This document shows, in pieces, positions 7,131 through 13,171 of a stretch of 13,171 nucleotides of DNA. The stretch comes from Oceanospirillaceae bacterium (GTDB taxonomy: Bacteria; Pseudomonadota; Gammaproteobacteria; Pseudomonadales; Balneatricaceae): contig DPHD01000069.1 in assembly GCA_003523085.1 (NCBI GenBank), positions 37,096 to 50,266 of the forward strand. Reading direction: 5' to 3'. The notes beneath the pieces were generated by a model that was not told the origin of the DNA, searched no databases, and was given only the letters and a program-made list of their open reading frames with translations. Numbering within the stretch: the first letter of the stretch is position 1; every line of letters begins with the position of its first letter. The position numbers and the translations under genes are program-made.

Positions 7131-7145
7131 TATTCTGTTAGAATA
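7131..7145. promoter_or_regulatory. TATTCT-GTT-AGAATA inverted repeat between the operon and the VOC gene
   Basis: A perfect 6-bp inverted repeat with a 3-nt centre, 8 nt after the reductase stop codon and about 30 nt before the VOC start. The stem is AT-rich and followed by TTATTTATTATT rather than a pure T-run, so it is at best a weak terminator. It may instead be an operator for the VOC gene. Confidence 0.3.
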
Positions 7146-7175
7146 GGTGCCTTATTTATTATTGAGGCCATTGCC

Positions 7176-7562
7176 ATGTCTGATTTGAATACCCTGCACA
7201 ATCGCGTTGTTTGGTTTGACATTCCGGTGGCCGATTTAGATCGCGCCATTAGCTTTTATGAGCGGGTGCTAGCCATAGAAGTGGACAAACAATCGTTTGA
7301 CGGCTTTGAGTTTGCAACCTTGGCCCACGCCGAAGGTAATGGTGGCTGTTTGGTGCCTAATGCCGACGGTGTCAGCGCCACCCAAGGTCCACTCATTTAT
7401 TTAAATGTTGACGGTCGCCTCGAAGAAGCGGTGGCCTTAGTAGAAGACCAAGGTGGTAGTGTTACCCAATCGATTCACCAAATTGGCCCCTATGGTCAAC
7501 GTGCTGTGATTTTAGATTGTGAAGGTAATCGTTTGGCCTTGCACTCAAGTCTTCCTATGTAG
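7176..7562 (+). CDS. VOC-superfamily (glyoxalase/bleomycin-resistance fold) protein
   Basis: A 128-residue protein of the vicinal-oxygen-chelate superfamily. It has the typical opening RVVWFDIPVADLDRAISFYE (residues 10-29), the second beta-alpha-beta module from about residue 70, and the closing DCEGNRLALHS (114-124). Members are small metal-binding enzymes such as lyases, isomerases and dioxygenases, or binding proteins. The chemistry here cannot be assigned, and the set of metal ligands is not clear enough to call it glyoxalase I. GAGG (7164-7167) lies 8 nt before the ATG. It follows the oxygenase operon by 53 nt with an inverted repeat in between, so it may be read separately. A role alongside the oxidation cassette is possible but unsupported. 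Confidence 0.85.
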   Translation: MSDLNTLHNRVVWFDIPVADLDRAISFYERVLAIEVDKQSFDGFEFATLAHAEGNGGCLVPNADGVSATQGPLIYLNVDGRLEEAVALVEDQGGSVTQSIHQIGPYGQRAVILDCEGNRLALHSSLPM

Positions 7563-7618
7563 CTAGCTGTTGCCCTTTATCGCTAAGCCCCACCCCCAAA
7601 ATTGATACGAGAATTCCT

Positions 7619-9007
7619 TTGTCACAATACGACTTTGCCAGTTTAGGCTTAAATGCCGCTTTAGTAGATAACCTTGCGAGCCTTGGTTATACCGAAATGA
7701 CCCCTGTTCAGGCCCAAGGTTTACCGCCTATATTGGCTAACAAAGATGTCATTGCTAAGGCCAAAACAGGCTCCGGTAAAACCGCCACTTTTGCCCTGGG
7801 TTTACTCAATAAGCTGCAAGTAAAACGCTTTCGGGTTCAAACCTTAGTACTATGCCCAACCCGAGAATTGGCGGACCAGGTGTCGGTAGAAATCCGCAAA
7901 CTCGCCCGTGGCATCCATAACATTAAGGTGCTCACCTTGTGTGGTGGCATGGCCTTTGGGCCTCAGGTAGGTTCTCTGGAACATGGCGCGCATATCATTG
8001 TGGGTACGCCGGGCCGCGTTGAAGAACACCTGCGCAAGGCTAACCTCAAGCTAGATAACCTCACCACCTTGGTATTAGATGAAGCCGATAGAATGTTAGA
8101 TATGGGGTTTCAAGAAGCTTTAGATAACATTATTAGTTACATGCCTGATGAGCGTCAAACCTTGTTGTTTAGTGCCACATACCCACCCAAAATTGATAAA
8201 ATTGCTCAGCGTATTATGCGCTCACCAGTGACGGTAGAAGTACAGGACAGGCATTCCAATCAGTCTATTGTACAAACGCTTTATCAGGTGGATAGTGACG
8301 ACAGCCGCATTGAGGCAGTGCGGTTATTGTTACAAGCACATCAACCAGAAACGACGCTGATATTCTGTAATACCAAAATTGAAACTGACCAAGTGGCTAA
8401 CGAATTGCGGGCGGTTGGTTACGAAGCCTTGGCCTTACATGGTGATTTGGAGCAGAAACAGCGAGACCAAACCTTGGTGCGTTTTTCTAATCGCAGTGCC
8501 TCTGTGTTGGTGGCGACCGATGTAGCGGCCCGTGGTTTAGACATAGATGCCTTGGATTTAGTCATTAACTACCAGGTGGCGCGTGAGTTAGAAGTCCATA
8601 CCCATCGTATTGGCCGTACCGGTAGAGCTGGGGCTCAGGGTATTGCCTGTACCTTACATACACAAAAAGAAAACCACAAAATTGGTTTGCTCGAAGACTA
8701 TTTAAAACAAAAGCTCGAGCGTGATGACTTGCCACCCTTAGCATTGTTACGCCAACCGGCGTTTTACCCGCCCATGGTCACCATTCAAATTGGTGGTGGC
8801 AAGAAGCAAAAGGTGAGGGCAGGTGATATTGTGGGCGCCTTAACGGGCGAGGGCGGAATCCCGGGCAGCGAGATCGGTAAAATTCAGGTGGGTGATCAGT
8901 GGGCCTACGTAGCCGTGGCCCAAGAACATGGTAAAGTCGCGTTTAATCGTCTTAGCGAAGGCAAGATTAAGGGCCGTAAGTTTAAGGTTAGACGCTTACG
9001 CGGTTAA
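7619..9007 (+). CDS. dbpA: ATP-dependent RNA helicase DbpA
   Basis: DEAD-box helicase acting in 50S ribosome assembly; DbpA is known to be targeted to hairpin 92 of 23S rRNA. Motifs: the Q motif region (GYTEMTPVQ, 23-31), Walker A AKTGSGKT (48-55), PTREL (80-84), TPGR (130-133), DEAD (154-157), SAT (185-187), FCNTK (249-253), ATDVAARGLD (299-308) and HRIGRTGR (329-336). The C-terminal RNA-recognition domain (about 386-462, IGGGKKQKVRAGDIVGAL) is the DbpA hallmark. Length is 462 residues against about 457 in E. coli. The start is a TTG: the first internal ATG (residue 27) would delete the conserved N-terminus. Only a weak ribosome-binding site (CGAGAA, about 6 nt away) is visible. The gene appears to stand alone. 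Confidence 0.96.
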   Translation: MSQYDFASLGLNAALVDNLASLGYTEMTPVQAQGLPPILANKDVIAKAKTGSGKTATFALGLLNKLQVKRFRVQTLVLCPTRELADQVSVEIRKLARGIHNIKVLTLCGGMAFGPQVGSLEHGAHIIVGTPGRVEEHLRKANLKLDNLTTLVLDEADRMLDMGFQEALDNIISYMPDERQTLLFSATYPPKIDKIAQRIMRSPVTVEVQDRHSNQSIVQTLYQVDSDDSRIEAVRLLLQAHQPETTLIFCNTKIETDQVANELRAVGYEALALHGDLEQKQRDQTLVRFSNRSASVLVATDVAARGLDIDALDLVINYQVARELEVHTHRIGRTGRAGAQGIACTLHTQKENHKIGLLEDYLKQKLERDDLPPLALLRQPAFYPPMVTIQIGGGKKQKVRAGDIVGALTGEGGIPGSEIGKIQVGDQWAYVAVAQEHGKVAFNRLSEGKIKGRKFKVRRLRG

Positions 9008-9064
9008 CCTTGGCCAGTTTACACTCGCTACCACTAACCCATAGAAACAGTTATAGGAAGCACT

Positions 9065-9445
9065 ATGTCATTGACTTTATTATTACGTATAAATAGCGCG
9101 TCATGCTTGATTTTAGGGGCGCTAATGTTGCTACAAACCGATGCTGTGAATGCCCTGATTGGCACTCACAAAACCATGCTTATTCACTCTGTGGGTATCA
9201 TTTTAGTGGTTAACGGCGCACTGTTGCTAGTGGCTTCTTTGCGTGATCAGATTCAAACCCATGAAGTGTTATTTTTTGTTATGGGTGACTATGGCTGGAC
9301 CTTGCTCACCGTTGGGCTAATCAGTGCAGGCTGGGTTATCGTTGACCCTGTAGGTATTCGAGTAACCTTTGTTATTGCCATTTACACCGCTGCCATGGGC
9401 GCCTTGCAGTTTAGACACTACAAAGTCCTCAAAGGCCGGGCGTGA
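9065..9445 (+). CDS. small membrane protein with four predicted helices, function unknown
   Basis: I do not recognise this 126-residue protein. It is highly hydrophobic, with four likely transmembrane helices at about residues 5-25, 38-58, 68-91 and 98-115, and a short basic tail (RHYKVLKGRA). This suggests an inner-membrane protein with both ends on the same side. No catalytic or metal-binding motif is evident; GDYGW (74-78) at the start of helix three is the most distinctive patch. It is real by its good Shine-Dalgarno (AGGAAG at 9055-9060), lack of competing frames and position in a clean gap. It starts 57 nt after dbpA. A weak promoter (TTTACA at 9018-9023) may precede it, so co-transcription is not required. 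Confidence 0.8.
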   Translation: MSLTLLLRINSASCLILGALMLLQTDAVNALIGTHKTMLIHSVGIILVVNGALLLVASLRDQIQTHEVLFFVMGDYGWTLLTVGLISAGWVIVDPVGIRVTFVIAIYTAAMGALQFRHYKVLKGRA

Positions 9446-9456
9446 CTGTCAGGTGA

Positions 9457-9490
9457 CAAGCTAACCTTTTCAATGGTTTACGTTGGCTTG
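9457..9490 (+). terminator. weak hairpin, possible terminator after the membrane-protein gene
   Basis: CAAGCTAAC (9457-9465) can pair with GTTGGCTTG (9482-9490) over 9 bp including one G-U wobble, around a 16-nt loop. It starts 11 nt after the stop codon. The tail (TTGATTTC) is only partly T-rich, so any termination would be weak. Confidence 0.3.
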
Positions 9491-9548
9491 TTGATTTCAT
9501 GTTAAACTCCGAGTCACAAATTGAGCCTGTTTTAACACGAGATTTTTT

Positions 9549-9884
9549 ATGTCAGCATTACCCCATTGTCCTCAATGTAACTCCGAATACACCTATGCAG
9601 ATAGTGCCCTATATGTGTGCCCAGAGTGTGCCCATGAGTGGGCGATGGATGGCTCTGATGAAGAGTCAGACGAGAAAGTAATACGTGACAGCAACGGTAA
9701 CATCTTACAAAACGGCGACACAGTTACCGTGATTAAAGACCTAAAGCTCAAAGGTTCTTCCTTAGTCGTGAAGGTAGGCACCAGAGTGAAGGGTATTCGC
9801 CTAGTCGACGGTGATCATGATATTGACTGTAAAATACCAGGCGTGGGCGCGATGAAGCTTAAGTCACAGTTTGTGAAAAAATAG
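9549..9884 (+). CDS. yjdM: YjdM/PhnA-family zinc-ribbon protein
   Basis: A 111-residue protein of the YjdM family (formerly called PhnA). The N-terminal zinc ribbon has C7, C10, C24 and C27 (HCPQC and YVCPEC), followed by HEWAMD and a C-terminal small beta-barrel (about 43-111) with the family pattern IRDSNGNILQNGDTVTVIKD (positions 45-64) and LKSQFVKK at the end. Length is normal. The old link to phosphonoacetate hydrolase is a naming artefact of the family; the cellular role is unknown. The ribosome-binding site is weak (CGAGA about 6 nt before the ATG). An overlapping frame from 9499 carries no domain and is rejected. The gene appears monocistronic. Confidence 0.93.
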   Translation: MSALPHCPQCNSEYTYADSALYVCPECAHEWAMDGSDEESDEKVIRDSNGNILQNGDTVTVIKDLKLKGSSLVVKVGTRVKGIRLVDGDHDIDCKIPGVGAMKLKSQFVKK

Positions 9885-9933
9885 TCCTAGCTGGCCTTAG
9901 CGAGCGAAGCCATCCAATGCCTCGGCACCCCAC

Positions 9934-10212
9934 TTAGAGCGACGCTTTGTGCAAGATGGAGTTTATTAGCGTTTGATAAGGTAAACCTTCTTTTAAGGCT
10001 TTTGCCTTAAGTCTTGAGAGGTCAGAATTAGGCACACGTAAGGAGATGCGTGTGCGCTGTTCGTTAATTGTTGCACGTGCGGCGTTCTTTAACTCTTGTA
10101 ACCGTGTTGCATTTAAAAAGCTCGGTCCTGCCTCTGGGCCAAGCTCTAAGGCCTCCACGAGAGCGCGTTCTTCGTCATCAATAAAGTAACCGACTTGTGG
10201 CTCTTTGATCAT
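9934..10212 (-). CDS. CopG/BrnA-like antitoxin
   Basis: A 92-residue probable antitoxin. Residues about 55-89 (RISLRVPNSDLSRLKAKALK, then EGLPYQTLINSILHK) fit a ribbon-helix-helix DNA-binding domain of the CopG/BrnA type. The N-terminal part (YFIDDEERALVEALE) is the acidic segment common in antitoxins of this group. Its ATG overlaps the toxin's TGA in an ATGA, implying translational coupling, and the toxin-first order is that of brnTA modules. It would neutralise the toxin and repress the shared promoter upstream of the toxin. The domain call is by pattern, not a database match. Confidence 0.75.
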   Translation of the reverse strand: MIKEPQVGYFIDDEERALVEALELGPEAGPSFLNATRLQELKNAARATINEQRTRISLRVPNSDLSRLKAKALKEGLPYQTLINSILHKASL

Positions 10213-10484
10213 GAGATTAGCCCCTTGATGTACATTTGAGTATATTTTCTACTCGGGAATATGGTTTTTAAAAAAATACCTAAGTCATCCTCAATATACG
10301 GCACCACGTAGGCATAGTCATTGAAATTTAATATGAACAATCGTTGGTGCTTATAATTGGCACTTGGATGCAGTATATCACCAAGCAGCCGACCTTCATC
10401 GATAGCGATGACACAATCTTCAAAACTAACATTGCCTCGATCCGTGTCAAGAGCGAGCAGCTTCGCCTTGTCCACATCCCACAA
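10209..10484 (-). CDS. BrnT-like type II toxin
   Basis: A 91-residue probable RNase-type toxin of the BrnT-like group. Features are the opening WDVDKAKLL, the central VSFEDCVIAIDEGRLL, the core strands LFILNFNDYAYVVPYIEDD and the C-terminal FLKTIFPSRKYTQMY. The gene lies upstream of and overlaps the antitoxin by 4 bp. The start is a problem. The only conventional in-frame start is TTG at 10482-10484, just before the conserved Trp-Asp, with no Shine-Dalgarno. The frame continues upstream without a stop (…FFTIRLWD) but without ATG, GTG or TTG. An ATG at 10525-10527 is in another frame and would join this one if the T7 run (10495-10501) lost one T. The N-terminus is therefore uncertain, and the toxin may be impaired. 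The region is more AT-rich than its neighbours. Confidence 0.7.
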   Translation of the reverse strand: MWDVDKAKLLALDTDRGNVSFEDCVIAIDEGRLLGDILHPSANYKHQRLFILNFNDYAYVVPYIEDDLGIFLKTIFPSRKYTQMYIKGLIS

Positions 10485-10538
10485 TCGTATAGTGAAAAAA
10501 ACCGTGATCTGGTGGGTGTTGAACCATGCGTTATAGGC

Positions 10539-11228
10539 TTATTGTGCCAGTCTCCACCAGGCTTGATAGGTCTTAGTTTGCTTCAGCGCTACCCGCTCGC
10601 CCATTATGGGTGTGATAAAGGGTACATTGGATGACTTGGCAAGCTCTGATAAGCGTTCAAACGGCTCGTACCAAGGGTGCAGGGCTAAGTCGAAGGTGCC
10701 GTTGTGAATGGGCATGAGGGTTTTGCCGTGTAAATCTAGATGGGCTTGTATGGACTGTTCGGGGGTCATGTGCACGTCGGCCCAGTCGCGGTCATAAGCA
10801 CCGTTTTCCATCAAGGTTAAGTCGAATGGGCCTAACCTATCACCGATTTCTTTAAAGCCGTCAAAATAACCAGAGTCACCGCTAAAGAAAAGTGAGGCTT
10901 GTGGAGTGTTAATCACCCACGAGGCCCAAAGGGTCTCATTAGCGTCTAAAATACCTCGGCCGGAAAAGTGCCGTGCAGGTGTAGCCGTAAGTGTAAGGGC
11001 CCCAAGCTGTTTCTCTTGCCACCAATCAAGTTGATGAACTTTGGTGTTATCGACACCCCATTTAACAAGGTGTTGGCCTACGCCTAGCGGCGTTACAAAA
11101 ACGTCTACCTTGTCCTTCAGTTTTACTATGCTGCCATGGTCTAGGTGATCATAATGGTCGTGAGAAATAATGACACCCTTAGCCGAACAGCTACTGCAGG
11201 GTTGAATTAGGTCCGCCATCGACGACAA
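10539..11228 (-). pseudogene. MBL-fold metallo-hydrolase (COG2220/UlaG-NAPE-PLD type), N-terminally truncated
   Basis: The readable 229 residues carry the metal-binding signature ISHDHYDHLDH (H23, H25, D27, H28), His87, Asp118 (FFSGDSGYFDG) and His175 (MPIHNGTFDLALHPWYEP), up to a natural-looking C-terminus (YQAWWRLAQ). Relatives are typically 300-370 residues, with 100 or more residues before the HxHxDH motif (the WIGHAT region, several core strands). Here only about 18 residues precede GVIISHDH, and they do not resemble the family. They are antisense to the adjoining TetR remnant, so family homology starts near 11180. The core fold is incomplete and the protein is probably inactive. Full-length relatives are predicted lactonases or phospholipid hydrolases. 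The 3' end is followed 12 nt later by the toxin leader. Confidence 0.8.
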
Positions 11229-11418
11229 GCGGTTAAGAGTGGTAGATCCAGACTATGCGGCAGGACAATTTATGGGGTTGATTAAAACCCACGCATTTTG
11301 GCCTCAACTGCTAATGGCGGCGCCGTTTCCAAGTGAAAACCAGCGTCTTCATATTGCCCAAGACACAGTGGCTATGTTTTTGAGCCATTATCAGGTGTCA
11401 TTGAAAGTTCAGGAATAA
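11188..11418 (+). pseudogene. TetR-family regulator, C-terminal remnant
   Basis: Read in the plus frame that ends at TAA 11416-11418, the last 65 or so codons give DDKRLRVVDPDYAAGQFMGL, then IKTHAFWPQLLMAAP, ending SHYQVSLKVQE. This is the pattern of the TetR C-terminal ligand domain (RLRxxDPxxAAxQFxGLxK...FWPxLL). The preceding in-frame stretch (LAEQLLQG, TGA at 11203-11205, IRSAI) also looks TetR-like but is interrupted by the stop. No helix-turn-helix domain exists upstream: the sequence passes directly into the antisense of the hydrolase remnant. The gene has lost at least its N-terminal two thirds. Its 3' end overlaps the convergent yigZ 3' end by 47 bp, which suggests this end is in its original place. 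Confidence 0.7.
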
Positions 11419-12016
11419 GTAGGGTGACTGACGCTAGTGCTGCTATATCGGTTTGTAGCGCGGTGATGTTCTCACTGGGCAGGGTAATGTTTAAGCTCAA
11501 GCTTTCGCTGTAGATTCGATCATCAATGTTCACTTGGTAAAAGTTACACAAGTGCTCTATACGACCACTAAGGTCATAGGGACACTGCAATTGTGCTTGA
11601 GTGAGGTCTCGTTTGAGGTGGGTTGGGCAAGCTTCCACGACTAACTTAACGGCCTCAGAATAGGCTTTCACTAGCCCCCCGGTGCCTAACTTTGTACCGC
11701 CAAAATAGCGGCACACCACCACACTGACTTCACCAATACCGCAATGACTTAGCACTTGTAACATGGGTTTTCCCGCGGTACCGGAAGGCTCTCCCGCATC
11801 ACTCAAACCGTAGTAGGTACTGTCGTTTGGCGCTGCAGCCACCACTGCCCAACAATGGTGGCTGGCATCGGGGTATTTTTTGCGCATGTCGTTGAGATGC
11901 ACATCACACTCACTACGGCCCGCCGCATGGCGTAAATTAGCGATAAACTGGCTGTTTTTGATCGACAGGGTGAGTTCTAGGTCTTGGCCCTGTAAATGTG
12001 GGATGTGAAAACTCAA
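11372..12016 (-). CDS. yigZ: YigZ/IMPACT-family protein
   Basis: YigZ-type protein (UPF0029/IMPACT N-terminal domain plus a C-terminal DUF1949-like domain); its cellular role is poorly defined. Signatures are YPDASHHCWAVV (48-59), LSDAGEPSGTAGKPML (71-86) and VCRYFGGTKLGTGGLVKAY (101-119). The second domain spans about 138-205. An upstream in-frame ATG at 12112 gives an implausible extension that runs into tcdA. I choose TTG at 12014-12016: AGGA lies 6 nt upstream, and MSFHIPHLQ aligns with the E. coli N-terminus (MESWLIPAA). This gives 214 residues against 204 in E. coli. Alternatives are ATG at 12076 or 12070, neither with a Shine-Dalgarno. The 3' end overlaps the TetR remnant by 47 bp. Confidence 0.9.
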   Translation of the reverse strand: MSFHIPHLQGQDLELTLSIKNSQFIANLRHAAGRSECDVHLNDMRKKYPDASHHCWAVVAAAPNDSTYYGLSDAGEPSGTAGKPMLQVLSHCGIGEVSVVVCRYFGGTKLGTGGLVKAYSEAVKLVVEACPTHLKRDLTQAQLQCPYDLSGRIEHLCNFYQVNIDDRIYSESLSLNITLPSENITALQTDIAALASVTLLIPELSMTPDNGSKT

Positions 12017-12037
12017 AATAGATCCTAGTCGCAGTCG

Positions 12038-12066
12038 GTGACAAGCAGGTACAATAACCCTAAATT
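12038..12066 (+). promoter_or_regulatory. candidate promoter of tcdA
   Basis: GTGACA (12038-12043) and TAAATT (12061-12066) are separated by 17 nt, matching 5 of 6 and 4 of 6 consensus bases. Transcription would start near 12073, giving a leader of about 16 nt to the ATG at 12089. Confidence 0.4.
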
Positions 12067-12080
12067 TCATAGACATGCAA
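12051..12080 (-). promoter_or_regulatory. weak candidate promoter of yigZ, overlapping that of tcdA
   Basis: On the minus strand, TTGCAT (12075-12080) and TATTGT (12051-12056) are separated by 18 nt, with 3 of 6 and 4 of 6 matches. The start site would be near 12044, upstream of the chosen TTG start at 12016. It shares bases with the tcdA promoter. Confidence 0.25.
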
Positions 12081-12088
12081 TTAAATAA

Positions 12089-12889
12089 ATGGCTCAAGAT
12101 CAGCAACAACAAGGTTTCGACGGTGTCGAGCGATTATATGGTGTAGAAGACTACACGGCGATACGTAAAGCTCATATTTGTGTGGTGGGCATTGGTGGTG
12201 TGGGCACATGGGTGGCCGAGGCGTTAGCGCGCTCCGGTGTGGGTCAACTCACTTTGATTGATATGGATGATGTGGCTGAATCTAACATCAATCGCCAGTT
12301 GGTGGCCTTACTGTCGACCGTGGATCACGCCAAAATTGACGTCATGGCTGCGCGAATTAACGACATTAACCCTCACTGTAAAGTTAACCTAATTGAAGAG
12401 TTTGTAGGTGAGAGCAACTTACAAGCCTGTTTGGATCAAGGTTATGATTACGTGATTGACGCCTGTGACTCGATTAAGGCTAAGGCGATGATGGTGTCTT
12501 GGTGTAAACGTCGTCGCTTACCTATTATTGTCATCGGCGGAGCCGGTGGTCAGCGCGACCCAAGCCTGGTTAAGATTGTGGATCTGGCCATGACACGGGT
12601 CGACCCATTAGCTGCCAAACTAAGGTCTGTGTTGCGTAGCCAGTATGGGTTTAGCAAAAACCTCAAAAGTCGCTTTCGTATTGACTGTGTTTGCTCCACG
12701 GAGCAGCTGCATTACCCGCAGCCTGATGGCAGCGTAGATTGGGCCAAAAGTGCCAATGTGGCGGGCGCTAAAATGGACTGTAGCCGTGGTTTTGGGGCCG
12801 TGAGCTTTGTCACTGGCACCTTTGCATTTATTGCGGTGGCCCGGGTATTGGATAAAATAGTCGCCAAACAAAAACGCCTTAAAGATTAG
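12089..12889 (+). CDS. tcdA: tRNA threonylcarbamoyladenosine dehydratase TcdA (CsdL)
   Basis: E1-like (ThiF/MoeB-fold) ATP-dependent enzyme that dehydrates t6A37 to cyclic ct6A in ANN-decoding tRNAs. Visible features: RLYG (15-18), the nucleotide-binding loop VGIGGVGTWVAEALARSG (33-50), LIDMDDVAESNINRQ (56-70) with the acidic and Asn/Arg ATP ligands, DACDSIKAK (124-132) where a catalytic-type Asp sits, GGAGGQRDP (150-158), and the family-specific C-terminal half (RIDCVCSTE at 197-205, MDCSRGFGAVSF at 229-240). The 266-residue length matches the E. coli protein (about 268). The start is fixed by an in-frame TAA directly before ATG 12089. No Shine-Dalgarno is clear. It diverges from yigZ with 72 nt between starts, and converges on the DUF1289 gene 30 nt downstream. 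Confidence 0.96.
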   Translation: MAQDQQQQGFDGVERLYGVEDYTAIRKAHICVVGIGGVGTWVAEALARSGVGQLTLIDMDDVAESNINRQLVALLSTVDHAKIDVMAARINDINPHCKVNLIEEFVGESNLQACLDQGYDYVIDACDSIKAKAMMVSWCKRRRLPIIVIGGAGGQRDPSLVKIVDLAMTRVDPLAAKLRSVLRSQYGFSKNLKSRFRIDCVCSTEQLHYPQPDGSVDWAKSANVAGAKMDCSRGFGAVSFVTGTFAFIAVARVLDKIVAKQKRLKD

Positions 12890-12919
12890 TTATAAGACGC
12901 TGCCTATGCCAACTAGCAG

Positions 12920-13126
12920 TTAGCTTTGTTGGGCACGGCGTGTGTTTACTTGCGCTAAACACGCCAGTTTTTCCTCTTTACTCATAATCATCCAATTACG
13001 CACTTCGTCTTGGCTACGATAGCAGCCCTTACACACTAGCTGGTCCTTTTTAAACAGGCAAACCTGTACGCAAGGTGAAGCAATTGAGTGATCAATATTA
13101 CGGTTTGGGCGAGGTCGTCGGCGCAT
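12920..13126 (-). CDS. DUF1289-family small cysteine-rich protein
   Basis: A 68-residue protein with the DUF1289 pattern SPCVQVCLFKKDQLVCKGC, then YRSQDEVRNWMIMSKEEKLA. The four cysteines C19, C23, C32 and C35 probably bind a metal. The function of the family is unknown. The N-terminus is very basic (MRRRPRPNRN), which may favour nucleic-acid contact, but this is speculation. Length is normal (60-80 residues). The start at 13126 has a modest Shine-Dalgarno (AGG about 9 nt upstream). It converges with tcdA, with 30 nt between stop codons and no evident terminator hairpin there. Confidence 0.88.
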   Translation of the reverse strand: MRRRPRPNRNIDHSIASPCVQVCLFKKDQLVCKGCYRSQDEVRNWMIMSKEEKLACLAQVNTRRAQQS

Positions 13127-13171
13127 AGTCGGTGCCTAGTGAGTGGGTGAGTTCGTAAGCCTTTTATTATG

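Noticed and set aside
9499..9681. 60-residue plus-strand frame starting before yjdM
   Set aside because: It overlaps yjdM in another frame, has no recognisable domain and no good ribosome-binding site, while the yjdM frame has a full zinc ribbon and barrel.
10344..10634. 96-residue plus-strand frame across the toxin start and the hydrolase 3' end
   Set aside because: It is antisense to the toxin and to the hydrolase C-terminus, both of which have family signatures; the translated sequence shows none.
12017..12112. N-terminal extension of yigZ from the ATG at 12112
   Set aside because: It overlaps the start of tcdA, adds residues unlike the family and lacks a ribosome-binding site; the TTG at 12016 has one.

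Overview
The window looks like a chromosomal segment of a marine-type gammaproteobacterium (Shewanella/Alteromonadales-like). The evidence is the set of housekeeping genes (dbpA, tcdA/csdL, yigZ, yjdM, a CspA-family gene, a DUF1289 protein), the moderate GC content and the gene density. No rRNA, tRNA, CRISPR array or insertion sequence was found. The organism call rests on protein resemblance only.

Layout. Positions 1-442: a cold-shock gene (minus strand), then a divergent intergenic region with candidate promoters and an inverted repeat. Positions 443-1932: a LysE/RhtB-type exporter whose stop codon overlaps that of a convergent LysR regulator. Positions 1933-2053: a divergent control region between two LysR genes. 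Positions 2054-7122: a GcvA-type LysR regulator followed by a co-directional three-gene oxidation cassette. The cassette encodes a Rieske non-heme iron oxygenase, an NAD(P)-dependent aldehyde dehydrogenase, and a protein fusing rubredoxin to a rubredoxin-reductase-like flavoprotein. Positions 7176-9884: a small VOC-fold protein, the RNA helicase DbpA (TTG start), an unrecognised four-helix membrane protein and the zinc-ribbon protein YjdM.

Positions 9934-11418 are an accessory or decaying patch on the minus strand. A BrnT-like toxin/antitoxin pair overlaps by ATGA. It lies next to an N-terminally truncated MBL-fold hydrolase. That remnant abuts, head to head, the C-terminal remnant of a TetR regulator, as if one deletion removed the shared promoter and the 5' ends of two divergent genes. 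Positions 11372-13126 return to core genes: yigZ (minus; re-started here at a TTG with a good Shine-Dalgarno), tcdA (plus) and a DUF1289 protein (minus).

The most interesting unit is the cassette at 3053-7122. It encodes an oxygenase that probably yields an aldehyde, an enzyme to oxidise that aldehyde, and a one-protein NAD(P)H-to-rubredoxin electron chain in place of the usual plant-type ferredoxin reductase. A 7-3-7 palindrome containing a T-N11-A LysR box lies at the LysR/oxygenase border and could be the operator. The substrate cannot be read from the sequence; quaternary amines such as choline, betaine or carnitine are plausible guesses.
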